Source: Paraburkholderia dioscoreae | Lineage (GTDB): Bacteria > Pseudomonadota > Gammaproteobacteria > Burkholderiales > Burkholderiaceae | Assembly: GCF_902459535.1 (NCBI RefSeq) | Contig: NZ_LR699553.1 | Location: forward strand, 2,232,001-2,296,000 | Reading direction: 5' to 3' | DNA: 64,000 nt | Shown here: piece by piece, positions 52,265 through 60,555 of the stretch | Layout of the letters: each line of letters starts with the position of its first letter | Numbering within the stretch: position 1 is the first letter of the stretch | Translations under genes and position numbers: made by a program | The notes under the pieces: model-generated | What the model saw: only the letters and a program-made list of their open reading frames with translations | Told to the model about the DNA's origin: nothing | Databases searched by the model: none

Positions 52265-55197
52265 CTGAGATGAAGCGGTACAGCGTCGGCATCGATCTCG
52301 GCACCAGCAACACGGTGCTCGCCTATGCGCAGATGGGAGCATCGGATGGGTCGCGGATTGAGTCGCAACTCATTCGCGTCTTCGAGATCGAGCAACTGGT
52401 GAGTCCGGGCGAAGTGGCCGCGCGGCCGCTTCTGCCCTCGGTGCGCTATCACGCGGCGCAAGGCGAACTGAACCCCGGCGATCTGCAATTGCCGTGGTCC
52501 AGTGCGGACCAGACCGGCGCTCAAGCCGAAGCTCAGCGCAAAGCGCAGTCACGAGCGCAGTCAAAAGCAAAGGAAGAAGCGAAGAAAGAAGCACAGCCGG
52601 TCGTGATCGGCCGGCTCGCACGCCTGTTGGGCGCTCAGGTGCCGGGGCGGCTGGTGACGAGCGCGAAGAGCTGGCTCTCGCATGCGTCGGTCGACCGCGT
52701 TGCGCCGATCCTGCCGTGGGGCGCCGCCGACGACGTCCTCAAAGTCTCGCCGGTCGAAGCCAGCGCGAGCTATCTGGCACACGTGCGCGCCGCGTGGAAT
52801 CACCGTTTTCCGGACGCGCCGCTCGAAGGTCAGGACGTGGTGCTCACGGTGCCGGCTTCCTTCGACGAAGGCGCGCGCGCATTGACCGTGCAAGCCGCGC
52901 GCATGGCCGGCTTGCACAATCTGAAGCTGCTGGAAGAGCCGCAAGCGGCATTCTACGACTGGCTGTTTCATCATCGCGAGCGGCTTGCAAGCGAGCTCGC
53001 GGAGACCCGTTTGGTTCTCATCTGCGACGTGGGCGGCGGCACCACCGACCTCACGCTGATCGAAGTCGGCCTGAGCGACGGCGAGCCTCGGCTCACGCGA
53101 ATCGGTGTGGGCAATCACCTGATGCTCGGTGGCGACAACATGGATCTGGCGCTCGCGCATCTGGTGGAAGCGCGGTTGCCGGGCGCCGACCAGGCGGGCG
53201 GGCGCACGCGCTTGTCGGCGGCGAGCCTGTCGCAACTGGTCGAGCGTTGCCGCAATGCGAAGGAGCTTCTGCTCGGTCCGCAGGCGCCCGACTCCGCATC
53301 GGTCACGCTGCTCGGCGCCGGCTCGAAGCTGATCGGCGGTGCGCGCACGGCACAGGTCACGCGCGAGGAAGTGGAGCGGATCATCGTCGACGGTTTCTTT
53401 CCGGCGGTGGCATCGAACGAACGGCCTGGCAGGCCGCGTGGCGCAATCGTCGAGTTCGGCCTGCCCTATGCCACCGACGCCGCCGTCACACGTCATATCG
53501 CGGCATTCCTCGAACGCTTCGCGGCGCAGTCACGCAAAGCGCTGGGCGCTGCGCCGTCGAGCACGCCGGCCGCCGACGACGAAAACGCCTTGCCGGTGCC
53601 CGACACGCTGCTGCTGAACGGCGGCGTGTTCCGGGCCGAAGCGCTCACGCAGCGTCTGGCGAGCACGCTGGGCACGTGGCGCGGCCAGGCGCTCAACCTG
53701 CTGCATAACGACAACCCCGACGTGGCCGTAGCACGCGGCGCGGTCGCCTATGCGCTCGCGCGCGCGGGCAACGCGCCGAAAATCGGCGGCGGCTCGCCAC
53801 GCAGCTACTTTCTCGTGCTCGACGAAACCAGCGACGGCAAGCACAAGGCCGAGCCCGCGCAACGCGGCATCTGCCTGCTGCCGCGCGGCACGGAAGAAGG
53901 CCACGAGATCCTGATCGCGGATCGCACCTTCGCGCTGCGGCTCGGGCATCCGGTGCGTTTTCATCTGGTCTCGTCGAGCGCGGACACCGTGTATCGGCCG
54001 GGCGAATTGATCGATCTTACCGGTGGCGACTTCGTTCGCCTGCCGCCGATCGCAACCATCGTGCAGCCGCGTGGCGCGAGCACCGCGCGCGAAACCGCGG
54101 TGCAGATCGCGACGTCGCTCACCGAGGTGGGCACGCTCGAAGTCCACTGTATCGAACGGGACAATCCGGCGCAGCGCTGGCTGCTCGAATTCCAGTTGCG
54201 CCGTGAAGACGCGCAGGTGAGCCTGACGGACGATGCCGCGCCGTCCCGCCACCCCGCGCTCGACGAGGCGATCGAACATATCGACCGCAGCTTCGGCTCG
54301 CGCTCGCAAAACGTCGGCCCGAAAGAAGTCAAACGCCTGCGCTCGCAACTCGAACAATTGCTGGGTCCGCGGGAGAGCTGGAACAGCGCGTTGCTACGCG
54401 AACTGTTCGGCGCGCTGCGGGAACGCGCGCGCCGGCGGCGGCGGTCGGCGGATCACGAGCGCCTCTGGCTGAATCTCGCGGGCTATTGCGTGCGGCCCGG
54501 TTTCGGCTATCCGCTCGACGAATGGCGGGTCGAACAACTCTGGTCGTTATTCGACGACGGCATCCAGTACGTCAACGAAAGCCAGGTCTGGTCCGAATGG
54601 TGGACGCTCTGGCGCCGCGCCGCCGGCGGCCTCGACGAAAGCGCGCAATTGCGTGTGCTCGACGCAATGGCGTATCTGCAAAAGGCTGCGCAATCGCGTC
54701 ACAAGCTGCCGTTCGACGTCGCGAAAACCGGCTTCACCGATATGGTCCGCCTCAGTGCATCGCTCGAACGGATTCCTGTGGAGCGCAAGATCGAACTCGG
54801 CGAGTCGGTGCTGGCCCGCCTGAAGAAGCCCGCTGAAAATCATCAAAGCTGGTGGGCGGTCGGCCGTATCGGCGCGCGTCGGCCGTTCTACGGCAGCGCG
54901 CACAGTGTCGTGCCGCCGGAGATTGCCGGCGCGTGGCTCGACGCGATACTCGCGCTCGACTGGAAGAAGGTCGATCCCGCCGCCTTTGCCGCCGTGCAGA
55001 TCGCGCGCATGACCGGCGACCGCTCGCGCGACTTGCCCGAAGACCTGCGTCGTACGGTGGTGCGGCGGCTCGAAGCGGCCAATGCGCCGCGCGCGTGGAT
55101 CACGATGGTGAGCGAGAGCGTGGAGCTCGATAACGCCGACGAAGGCCGCGTGTTCGGCGAGTCGCTGCCGGCGGGGCTGAAGCTGATCACGAGTTGA
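52261..55197 (+). CDS. Hsp70-family protein with long C-terminal helical extension, second
   Basis: A 978-residue protein. The ATPase motifs are SVGIDLGTSNTVLAYAQ, ICDVGGGTTDLTLIEV and LLLNGGVFRAEAL. Residues about 82-107 carry a charged Ala/Lys/Glu/Gln insertion (QRKAQSRAQSKAKEEAKKEA) inside the ATPase domain. About 330 C-terminal residues are helical and not DnaK-like (for example WWAVGRIGARRPFYG and the end LPAGLKLITS), probably the DUF3731-type extension of these proteins. It overlaps the first Hsp70 gene by 4 bases. The pair plus DUF2760 looks like a dedicated machine. Confidence 0.86.
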   Translation: MTEMKRYSVGIDLGTSNTVLAYAQMGASDGSRIESQLIRVFEIEQLVSPGEVAARPLLPSVRYHAAQGELNPGDLQLPWSSADQTGAQAEAQRKAQSRAQSKAKEEAKKEAQPVVIGRLARLLGAQVPGRLVTSAKSWLSHASVDRVAPILPWGAADDVLKVSPVEASASYLAHVRAAWNHRFPDAPLEGQDVVLTVPASFDEGARALTVQAARMAGLHNLKLLEEPQAAFYDWLFHHRERLASELAETRLVLICDVGGGTTDLTLIEVGLSDGEPRLTRIGVGNHLMLGGDNMDLALAHLVEARLPGADQAGGRTRLSAASLSQLVERCRNAKELLLGPQAPDSASVTLLGAGSKLIGGARTAQVTREEVERIIVDGFFPAVASNERPGRPRGAIVEFGLPYATDAAVTRHIAAFLERFAAQSRKALGAAPSSTPAADDENALPVPDTLLLNGGVFRAEALTQRLASTLGTWRGQALNLLHNDNPDVAVARGAVAYALARAGNAPKIGGGSPRSYFLVLDETSDGKHKAEPAQRGICLLPRGTEEGHEILIADRTFALRLGHPVRFHLVSSSADTVYRPGELIDLTGGDFVRLPPIATIVQPRGASTARETAVQIATSLTEVGTLEVHCIERDNPAQRWLLEFQLRREDAQVSLTDDAAPSRHPALDEAIEHIDRSFGSRSQNVGPKEVKRLRSQLEQLLGPRESWNSALLRELFGALRERARRRRRSADHERLWLNLAGYCVRPGFGYPLDEWRVEQLWSLFDDGIQYVNESQVWSEWWTLWRRAAGGLDESAQLRVLDAMAYLQKAAQSRHKLPFDVAKTGFTDMVRLSASLERIPVERKIELGESVLARLKKPAENHQSWWAVGRIGARRPFYGSAHSVVPPEIAGAWLDAILALDWKKVDPAAFAAVQIARMTGDRSRDLPEDLRRTVVRRLEAANAPRAWITMVSESVELDNADEGRVFGESLPAGLKLITS

Positions 55198-55223
55198 ACG
55201 GGCGTCGGTGCCGGCCCGCTCGA

Positions 55224-56255
55224 CTACGCCATCGTCACCTGATTCCTACCGCCATGTTTCGATCGATACAACGCGCGATCAGCGCTCGCGAAACCATCGC
55301 GATACGCTGGCCGTGATGTTTCGGTGATGCGCGTCAGCGACGCACCCACGCTCACCGTTACCGTGCCGAGCGGCGACGCGCGATGCTCGATCGCCAGATC
55401 CTCCACGCCCTGGCGGAGCGTATCGAGCGTGTTTTCGAGTGCTGCCGGTTCCGCTTGCAACATCAGCAGGCCGAATTCCTCGCCGCCCATGCGCCCGACG
55501 ATCACGCGTTCGCCGTCGGCTGCCGCCTGCATCACCGAGGCCACCTTGCGCAGACAGTGATCGCCCGCCTGGTGTCCGTAGGTGTCGTTGTATTGCTTGA
55601 ACCAGTCCACGTCGACCACGACTGACCCCATCACGTCGCCCTCCCGCGCCTCTTTCCATCTGCGGGTGATGCTTTCCAGCAGGAAACGGCGGTTGTACAA
55701 CTGAGTCAGCGGATCGATCGCGGTGGCCGTGCGCATCTTCAGATCGTTTTCGATCATTGCACGCAGGTGATAGAACACCGCGCGCTGTCCCGCATCGAGC
55801 CGACCGGGCGCCGGGTCCATCGCGCATAACGCGCCGACGATTTCGCCGTTGGGCGCGCGCAGCGCGATCGCCGCATAAAGCCGCACGAACGGATGGCGCT
55901 GCACCAGCATGCATTCGCCGAAGCGCGTATCGCTGTGCGCATCTTCGATGACGAACAGCTCGGCGTCGCGCACCGCATAGTCGGCAAGCGAGCGGGCGCG
56001 CGTAACGAGCGGCATCGCCATGCCGACCTCGGCGCGGTAATGCTGATATTCCTCGTCGAGCAGCGTAATCGCCGTGATCGCCGCGCCGGTCACGCTCTTG
56101 AGGATTTCCGCTGCGTGGGTGAAACATTCGCGCATCACCTGATCGTCATGCAGCAGCCATTCGATGACCGACGATTCCACCTCGGGTTCACCGGCGACGG
56201 ACGGATCGAACTGCATCCGGCTGGACAGACGGTCGTTACTGAAGGCGAGTTGCAC
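55224..56255 (-). CDS. Diguanylate cyclase with N-terminal GAF domain
   Basis: A 343-residue protein starting at GTG 56255 (ATG 56216 is an alternative). Residues about 30-165 are GAF-like (LLDEEYQHYRAEVG, FVIEDAHSD, GALCAMDPAPGRL). The C-terminal GGDEF domain has DPLTQLYNRR, DVDWFKQYND and an active MGGEEF site. It would make c-di-GMP in response to a small ligand or redox cue. It is convergent with the Hsp70 operon. Confidence 0.9.
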   Translation of the reverse strand: MQLAFSNDRLSSRMQFDPSVAGEPEVESSVIEWLLHDDQVMRECFTHAAEILKSVTGAAITAITLLDEEYQHYRAEVGMAMPLVTRARSLADYAVRDAELFVIEDAHSDTRFGECMLVQRHPFVRLYAAIALRAPNGEIVGALCAMDPAPGRLDAGQRAVFYHLRAMIENDLKMRTATAIDPLTQLYNRRFLLESITRRWKEAREGDVMGSVVVDVDWFKQYNDTYGHQAGDHCLRKVASVMQAAADGERVIVGRMGGEEFGLLMLQAEPAALENTLDTLRQGVEDLAIEHRASPLGTVTVSVGASLTRITETSRPAYRDGFASADRALYRSKHGGRNQVTMA

Positions 56256-56486
56256 GGCGCGATCCCAGAATGTGATTAGCTCGTGTCAACGGCAGATACT
56301 CACCAAACTTGAGTGCGCAAACGCCAGAACCGCGCGAATGGCCCGCGTGGTCCCGCGAAGTACAATTCACTCGCCGTCTCTCATTGCCCGCCGGGTCGGC
56401 AACGCGTCTATTGATCAGACAATTGAACACGTCTTCGGCCACACGCCACCGGCCTCTATCTCTCGCATAACAGCCGCCCTGCTTTC

Positions 56487-57704
56487 ATGTCCACGACCGC
56501 TTTCGACCTTCCGATAACCGGCCTGCTCATCACCGACGTTCGTCTGGCGGAAGGCACGCGCGTCGACGTCTCAATCGCCGCCGGCCGCATCGCCGCGCTC
56601 GGTCCCGACCTGCCGCGCCAGCCGGACGTGACCGTCGAGGACGGCACCGGGGCATTGCTGCTGCCGGGTTTTGTCGAAGGACATACGCACCTGGATAAAA
56701 CCAACTGGGGCTTGCCATGGTATCGCAACGAGGTCGGCCCGAAGCTCACCGACCGCATCGAAAACGAACGGCGCTGGCGAGCGCAAAGCGGACATGACGC
56801 GGGACAGCAATCGCTCGCGCTCGCCCGCGCGTTCATGCAGGCGGGCACGACGCGCCTGCGCACGCACGTCGATATCGACACCGATGCTGGGTTGCGTCAT
56901 CTGGAAGGCGTGCTTGCCACGCGCGAAACGCTCGGCGACGTGCTCGACATGCAGATCGTGGCGTTTCCGCAATCGGGTGTGCTTGGCCGGCCAGGCACCG
57001 AAGCGCTGCTCGGCGAGGCCTTGAGTGCAGGCGCCGATGTGCTCGGCGCGCTCGACCCCGCGTTGATCGACGGCGACCCGGTGGCATCGCTCGATCTGAC
57101 CTTCGATCTCGCGCAACGGCATGCGAAGCCGATCGACATCCATCTGCACGAGCCGGGCGAAATCGGCGCGTTCACGCTCGGTCTGCTGCTCGACCGGGTT
57201 GCGGCGCTCGGCATGCAAGGGCAAGTGGTGGTCAGTCATGCGTTCTGTCTCGGTGCATTACCCGAGCGCGAACGCGACGCCTTGCTCGAACGGCTGGCCG
57301 ATCTGCGCGTTGCGTTGCTCACCACCGCGCCGCCATCGACAACCGTGCCGCCGCTCAAGGCCTGCCTCGAAAAAGGCGTGACATTGTTCGGCGGCAACGA
57401 CGGTGTGCGCGACACATGGACGCCATACGGCTCGCCCGACATGCTCGAACGCGCAATGCTGATCGCAATGCGCTACGGCCTGCGCCGCGACGACGACCTC
57501 GCCATCGCATTCGACTGCGTGAGCACCACCGCCGCGCAGGCCTGCGGATTCGCCGACTATGGCTTGCACGTGGGCGCGCGCGCCGACCTCGTGCTGGTGG
57601 ATGCGGACACGGTCGCGCATGCGCTCGTCGCCCGGCCGCCGAGAAAGCTCGTGGTGTCGCACGGCCGCATCGTCGCGCGCAGCGGGGCACACGCAAGCCA
57701 CTAA
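56487..57704 (+). CDS. Amidohydrolase, cytosine deaminase-like
   Basis: A 405-residue amidohydrolase-superfamily enzyme. Metal ligands are visible: HTHLDKT near residue 66, HLHEPGE near residue 213, SHAF near residue 250, and the catalytic Asp in GGNDGVRDTW near residue 310. The DKT after the HxH and the NDGVRD form are typical of cytosine deaminase/AtzC-type enzymes acting on N-heterocycles. It is convergent with the Ndm-like operon; a role in breaking down the same type of purine or pyrimidine compound is possible. Confidence 0.82.
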   Translation: MSTTAFDLPITGLLITDVRLAEGTRVDVSIAAGRIAALGPDLPRQPDVTVEDGTGALLLPGFVEGHTHLDKTNWGLPWYRNEVGPKLTDRIENERRWRAQSGHDAGQQSLALARAFMQAGTTRLRTHVDIDTDAGLRHLEGVLATRETLGDVLDMQIVAFPQSGVLGRPGTEALLGEALSAGADVLGALDPALIDGDPVASLDLTFDLAQRHAKPIDIHLHEPGEIGAFTLGLLLDRVAALGMQGQVVVSHAFCLGALPERERDALLERLADLRVALLTTAPPSTTVPPLKACLEKGVTLFGGNDGVRDTWTPYGSPDMLERAMLIAMRYGLRRDDDLAIAFDCVSTTAAQACGFADYGLHVGARADLVLVDADTVAHALVARPPRKLVVSHGRIVARSGAHASH

Positions 57705-57733
57705 AAATGCGCGTGGCAATGGCCGGCTTCAAT

Positions 57734-58387
57734 TTACACGGCGGCGTACACACCGGCCATCGTCGTGAACCCGTCAAGACGTTTGAGCCGCCTGCTCCAG
57801 CGTCTGAATGCCGGATAGTCGATCGATTCGATCTCCGCTTCATCGAGCAGCGCCACCGGCACGAAGCACGCAATGTCGGCGATGGTCGGCCTTGAAGTCG
57901 CGCACACGAACGGTGTGGCCGCGGCTTCATTGAACCATAAGGTTTCATCCAGCACGCGCAGCAAGGTTCTGGATTCGTTCGTTCCGATGTCCGGCAGGCG
58001 GCGAGGCGCGGACTGCGCATGCAACACGGCGTCGCGCAGCGGAAAAACCATAGCGCTCAACTGCGCGGCAAATCCGAGCCAGTTCTGAATCCGCGCGAGT
58101 TGCAGCGGGTCATCGAGCGGCAACCAGTGGGCTTGCCCGCTGGCGGCATCGCCATAACGCCGCGCGAGATACACGAGAATCGCGTGCGCATCGTGCAGCA
58201 ACGCGCCGTCCGCTTCGAGCACCGGGAGGCGACCCAGCGGACTCATCGCGAGAAATTCCTGAGTACGATTCTGCCGCGACGGATAGAGCTCGATGCGCTC
58301 TCTCCGATACGGCACACCGAGCAGGCCGAGCATCAGGCGGACCTTGTAGCTGTCGCCGCACAGCTCGTCGTCGTAGAGTTTGAGCAT
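57734..58387 (-). CDS. Glutathione S-transferase-like protein (NdmE-like position)
   Basis: A 217-residue GST: the N-terminal thioredoxin-like domain (MLKLYDDELCGDSYKVRLML, SPLGRLPVLE, LLHDAHAILVYLARRYG) and a C-terminal helical domain (ATSRPTIADIACFVPVALLDEA). It lies 7 bases after the Rieske-ferredoxin gene. In caffeine demethylation, the GST-like NdmE holds the Rieske-less NdmC and the Rieske-bearing NdmD together. The neighbouring genes here match that layout, so a structural rather than detoxifying role is plausible. Confidence 0.85.
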   Translation of the reverse strand: MLKLYDDELCGDSYKVRLMLGLLGVPYRRERIELYPSRQNRTQEFLAMSPLGRLPVLEADGALLHDAHAILVYLARRYGDAASGQAHWLPLDDPLQLARIQNWLGFAAQLSAMVFPLRDAVLHAQSAPRRLPDIGTNESRTLLRVLDETLWFNEAAATPFVCATSRPTIADIACFVPVALLDEAEIESIDYPAFRRWSRRLKRLDGFTTMAGVYAAV

Positions 58388-58394
58388 GGCGGCC

Positions 58395-59606
58395 TCAGAG
58401 ATCGAGCGTCAGCGTGCTGGATACCGCGCGCGATACGCACACCATCATGCAATCACCGGCAGCCTTCTCCGGCGGCGTCAGAAAATCGTCGAGGTGCAAC
58501 GGCGTGCCTTGCAGCACGCGCGTCCGGCAGGTGCCGCACACGCCCTGCTCGCATGAACTCGGCACCTCGACGCCGTGCGCGCGCAGCGCATGCAACACGG
58601 TGACATCGGCAGCGACGTTCACTGTCTGTCCGTTGCGGGACAGATGAACAGTAAAGGCGCGATTGGCCTCGTGATGTTCGCCGGAATACACCGCAGTTCC
58701 CGAGCCGGACGACAGCACGGAAACCGGTTTCGATACCGACTGTTGCAAGACAGCCGGTTGCCCAGGTGTCGATCTCACGAGACTCCACGCGTCTGGTTGC
58801 GGCATGTCTGCAATGTCATGGCGATTTACGCGTTCCTGATATGCGGACTGCTGCTCCAACGCGTCGCGCAACGCGTTCAACCGTTGCTGATGATGCCGCA
58901 GCACCGCAAGACGCTGGTTCGCGGCAAACGGTCCGAGCGCGATGCCGTGCAGATAGGTCCGCCCTTCGCGCGCGGGCTGCACGAGAAATACCACGCGATG
59001 CGCGGCTTCGTCGAGTTGCTCGATCATCACGGCGTGAGGCGCGACCTCGAACGCGACGCAGTCCGATGTTTGCCATGCGTCGAAGCCCGTGTAGTCGAAG
59101 CGGTAGTCGGCCAGCGCATGCTGCACGGTGTCGCTCGCGGCATCGATCGCGACGGCGCGTAAACGGACCGGTTGCGCAGGCGCGGCACCAGGCGAAGCCT
59201 CGTTCTCCAGTTCCTCGATGGGCGTGAACGGGGGCAATTCGCCGGGCAACGTCAGACACGTCCACACGAATCCATACCGTACCTGCACCGGCCACGTCTG
59301 CACCGCCACGGCTGGCGGCGGCGCTTGCGGATGCGCCGGCACGAAGCGGCACGCGCCGCTCCCCGTGCCGAACTGCCAGCCGTGATACTGACACTGCAAC
59401 GCGTCGCCGCGATGATGTCCGAGCGAGAGCCGCACGCCGCGATGCGGGCAGCGGTTTTCCCACACGTTGACGGCGCCGCCTTCGGCTCGCCACACCACGA
59501 GTTCGTGACCTGCCAGCTCGGTGTGATAGATAGCGCGCTCGTCGAGTTCGTCGACGCCGCACAAGGCAAACCATGCCGACTCGACGACATGATGCTTATC
59601 GGCCAT
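58395..59606 (-). CDS. Rieske [2Fe-2S] protein fused to plant-type ferredoxin (NdmD-like, no flavin domain)
   Basis: A 403-residue protein. Residues 45-90 form a Rieske domain with Cys53/His55 (CPHRG) and Cys72/His75 (CQYHGW). Residues about 100-270 resemble an oxygenase catalytic scaffold but lack the iron-binding NxxDxxHxxxxH motif. Residues 318-403 are a plant-type ferredoxin with Cys352, Cys357, Cys360 and Cys390. No FNR/flavin domain lies between, unlike NdmD. It overlaps the catalytic-subunit gene by 11 bases. It would carry electrons from an unlinked reductase to the partner's iron site. Confidence 0.83.
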   Translation of the reverse strand: MADKHHVVESAWFALCGVDELDERAIYHTELAGHELVVWRAEGGAVNVWENRCPHRGVRLSLGHHRGDALQCQYHGWQFGTGSGACRFVPAHPQAPPPAVAVQTWPVQVRYGFVWTCLTLPGELPPFTPIEELENEASPGAAPAQPVRLRAVAIDAASDTVQHALADYRFDYTGFDAWQTSDCVAFEVAPHAVMIEQLDEAAHRVVFLVQPAREGRTYLHGIALGPFAANQRLAVLRHHQQRLNALRDALEQQSAYQERVNRHDIADMPQPDAWSLVRSTPGQPAVLQQSVSKPVSVLSSGSGTAVYSGEHHEANRAFTVHLSRNGQTVNVAADVTVLHALRAHGVEVPSSCEQGVCGTCRTRVLQGTPLHLDDFLTPPEKAAGDCMMVCVSRAVSSTLTLDL

Positions 59607-60555
59607 GAGTCGTCCCGTAGGTCACCTGTTGAGCCGACAACCAACGCCGGTACGCCACCGACATCGCGTCGGCCCGCACCGGGTGCTCGTCGCCCGTGCC
59701 GAGCGGCAAACGCTTCGGCACCTGATTGACCAGAATCTTGATGTCCTGTGCGAAGATGGTCTGCTGAAAACCGCGCAGTTCGTCGTCGCTGCTGGTGTCG
59801 TCGAGATAGCTCATCACCGTGTGCGCCACGCACCAGTCTTCGTCGAGCGGTTGCACGAAGAGCGCGATCACGTCGAAGCGCTCGGGCTGCGGCGGACACG
59901 TCTTGTACAGAATCGCGCTATACGGCCGCGCGACGCGGTACACGTAATGCACGTCGAGCGCCGTGCCGGCGGTCATGGCCGCGCGCGGCTGATAGAAGCG
60001 GCAGTCGTGCGCGTACAGTTCGCCATTCTGTTCGTCGCGCTCGATCCGGTACGGCGCGACTTCCGTATAGGGTTCGACGCCGAGATAGCCGGTATGCACG
60101 AACGGGAAATGGCCCATGTCGAGGAAGTTTTCGACCGCTCGCAAACCGCTCACATGCACGCGAAATGCGCCCGCATGCAGCAGACGGCGATCGGCTTCGT
60201 CGGCTTCGGGAATCGCGAGAATGTCGCGCTGCGGCTCTCCGAGGCAGACCCACAGCACGCCATATCGCGCCTGCACGCGGCATGGCGCATGATTGTCGTG
60301 GCGCCACACGCTATAGCGCGCTGACGGTTGTGCGCCGGCAACGTTCGCCGCGCGGATGCCGAGGTCGATACCGAGCAGGCGCGTGTTGCTGGTGGCATCG
60401 GAATCACCGAGCGCACCGAGCGCGGCCACCGGATGCCAATCGTTCCAGATGACCGCGTCGCGAGCGGCGCAGTCTGCCGTATCCGTCGTATCTGGCATCG
60501 TATCTGGCGTCGTGTCTGATGTACTCGCCGTACTCATCGTGGCCCGCTCCGTCAT
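59596..60555 (-). CDS. Rieske-less oxygenase catalytic subunit (NdmC-like)
   Basis: A 319-residue protein; ATG 60555 overlaps the stop of the binding-protein gene (ATGA). The N-terminal 30 residues are Thr/Asp-rich. NDWHPVAAL and ARYGVLWVCLGEP, which flank the Rieske domain in VanA-type oxygenases, are present but only about 50 residues apart, and no CxH or CxxH motif lies between them. The catalytic iron motif ENFLDMGHFPFVH is intact (His149, His154), and AQDIKILVNQ offers the third ligand Asp. It must receive electrons from a separate Rieske protein, encoded next door. Confidence 0.83.
   Translation of the reverse strand: MTERATMSTASTSDTTPDTMPDTTDTADCAARDAVIWNDWHPVAALGALGDSDATSNTRLLGIDLGIRAANVAGAQPSARYSVWRHDNHAPCRVQARYGVLWVCLGEPQRDILAIPEADEADRRLLHAGAFRVHVSGLRAVENFLDMGHFPFVHTGYLGVEPYTEVAPYRIERDEQNGELYAHDCRFYQPRAAMTAGTALDVHYVYRVARPYSAILYKTCPPQPERFDVIALFVQPLDEDWCVAHTVMSYLDDTSSDDELRGFQQTIFAQDIKILVNQVPKRLPLGTGDEHPVRADAMSVAYRRWLSAQQVTYGTTHGR

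Noticed and set aside
52494..53708. Long plus-strand frame inside the second Hsp70 gene
   Set aside because: Shadow with Arg/Gly-rich composition; Hsp70 motifs are in the other frame.
58395..60555. Ordinary two-gene aromatic ring-hydroxylating dioxygenase
   Set aside because: The catalytic subunit lacks Rieske ligands and no beta subunit is encoded; the Ndm-like reading explains more.
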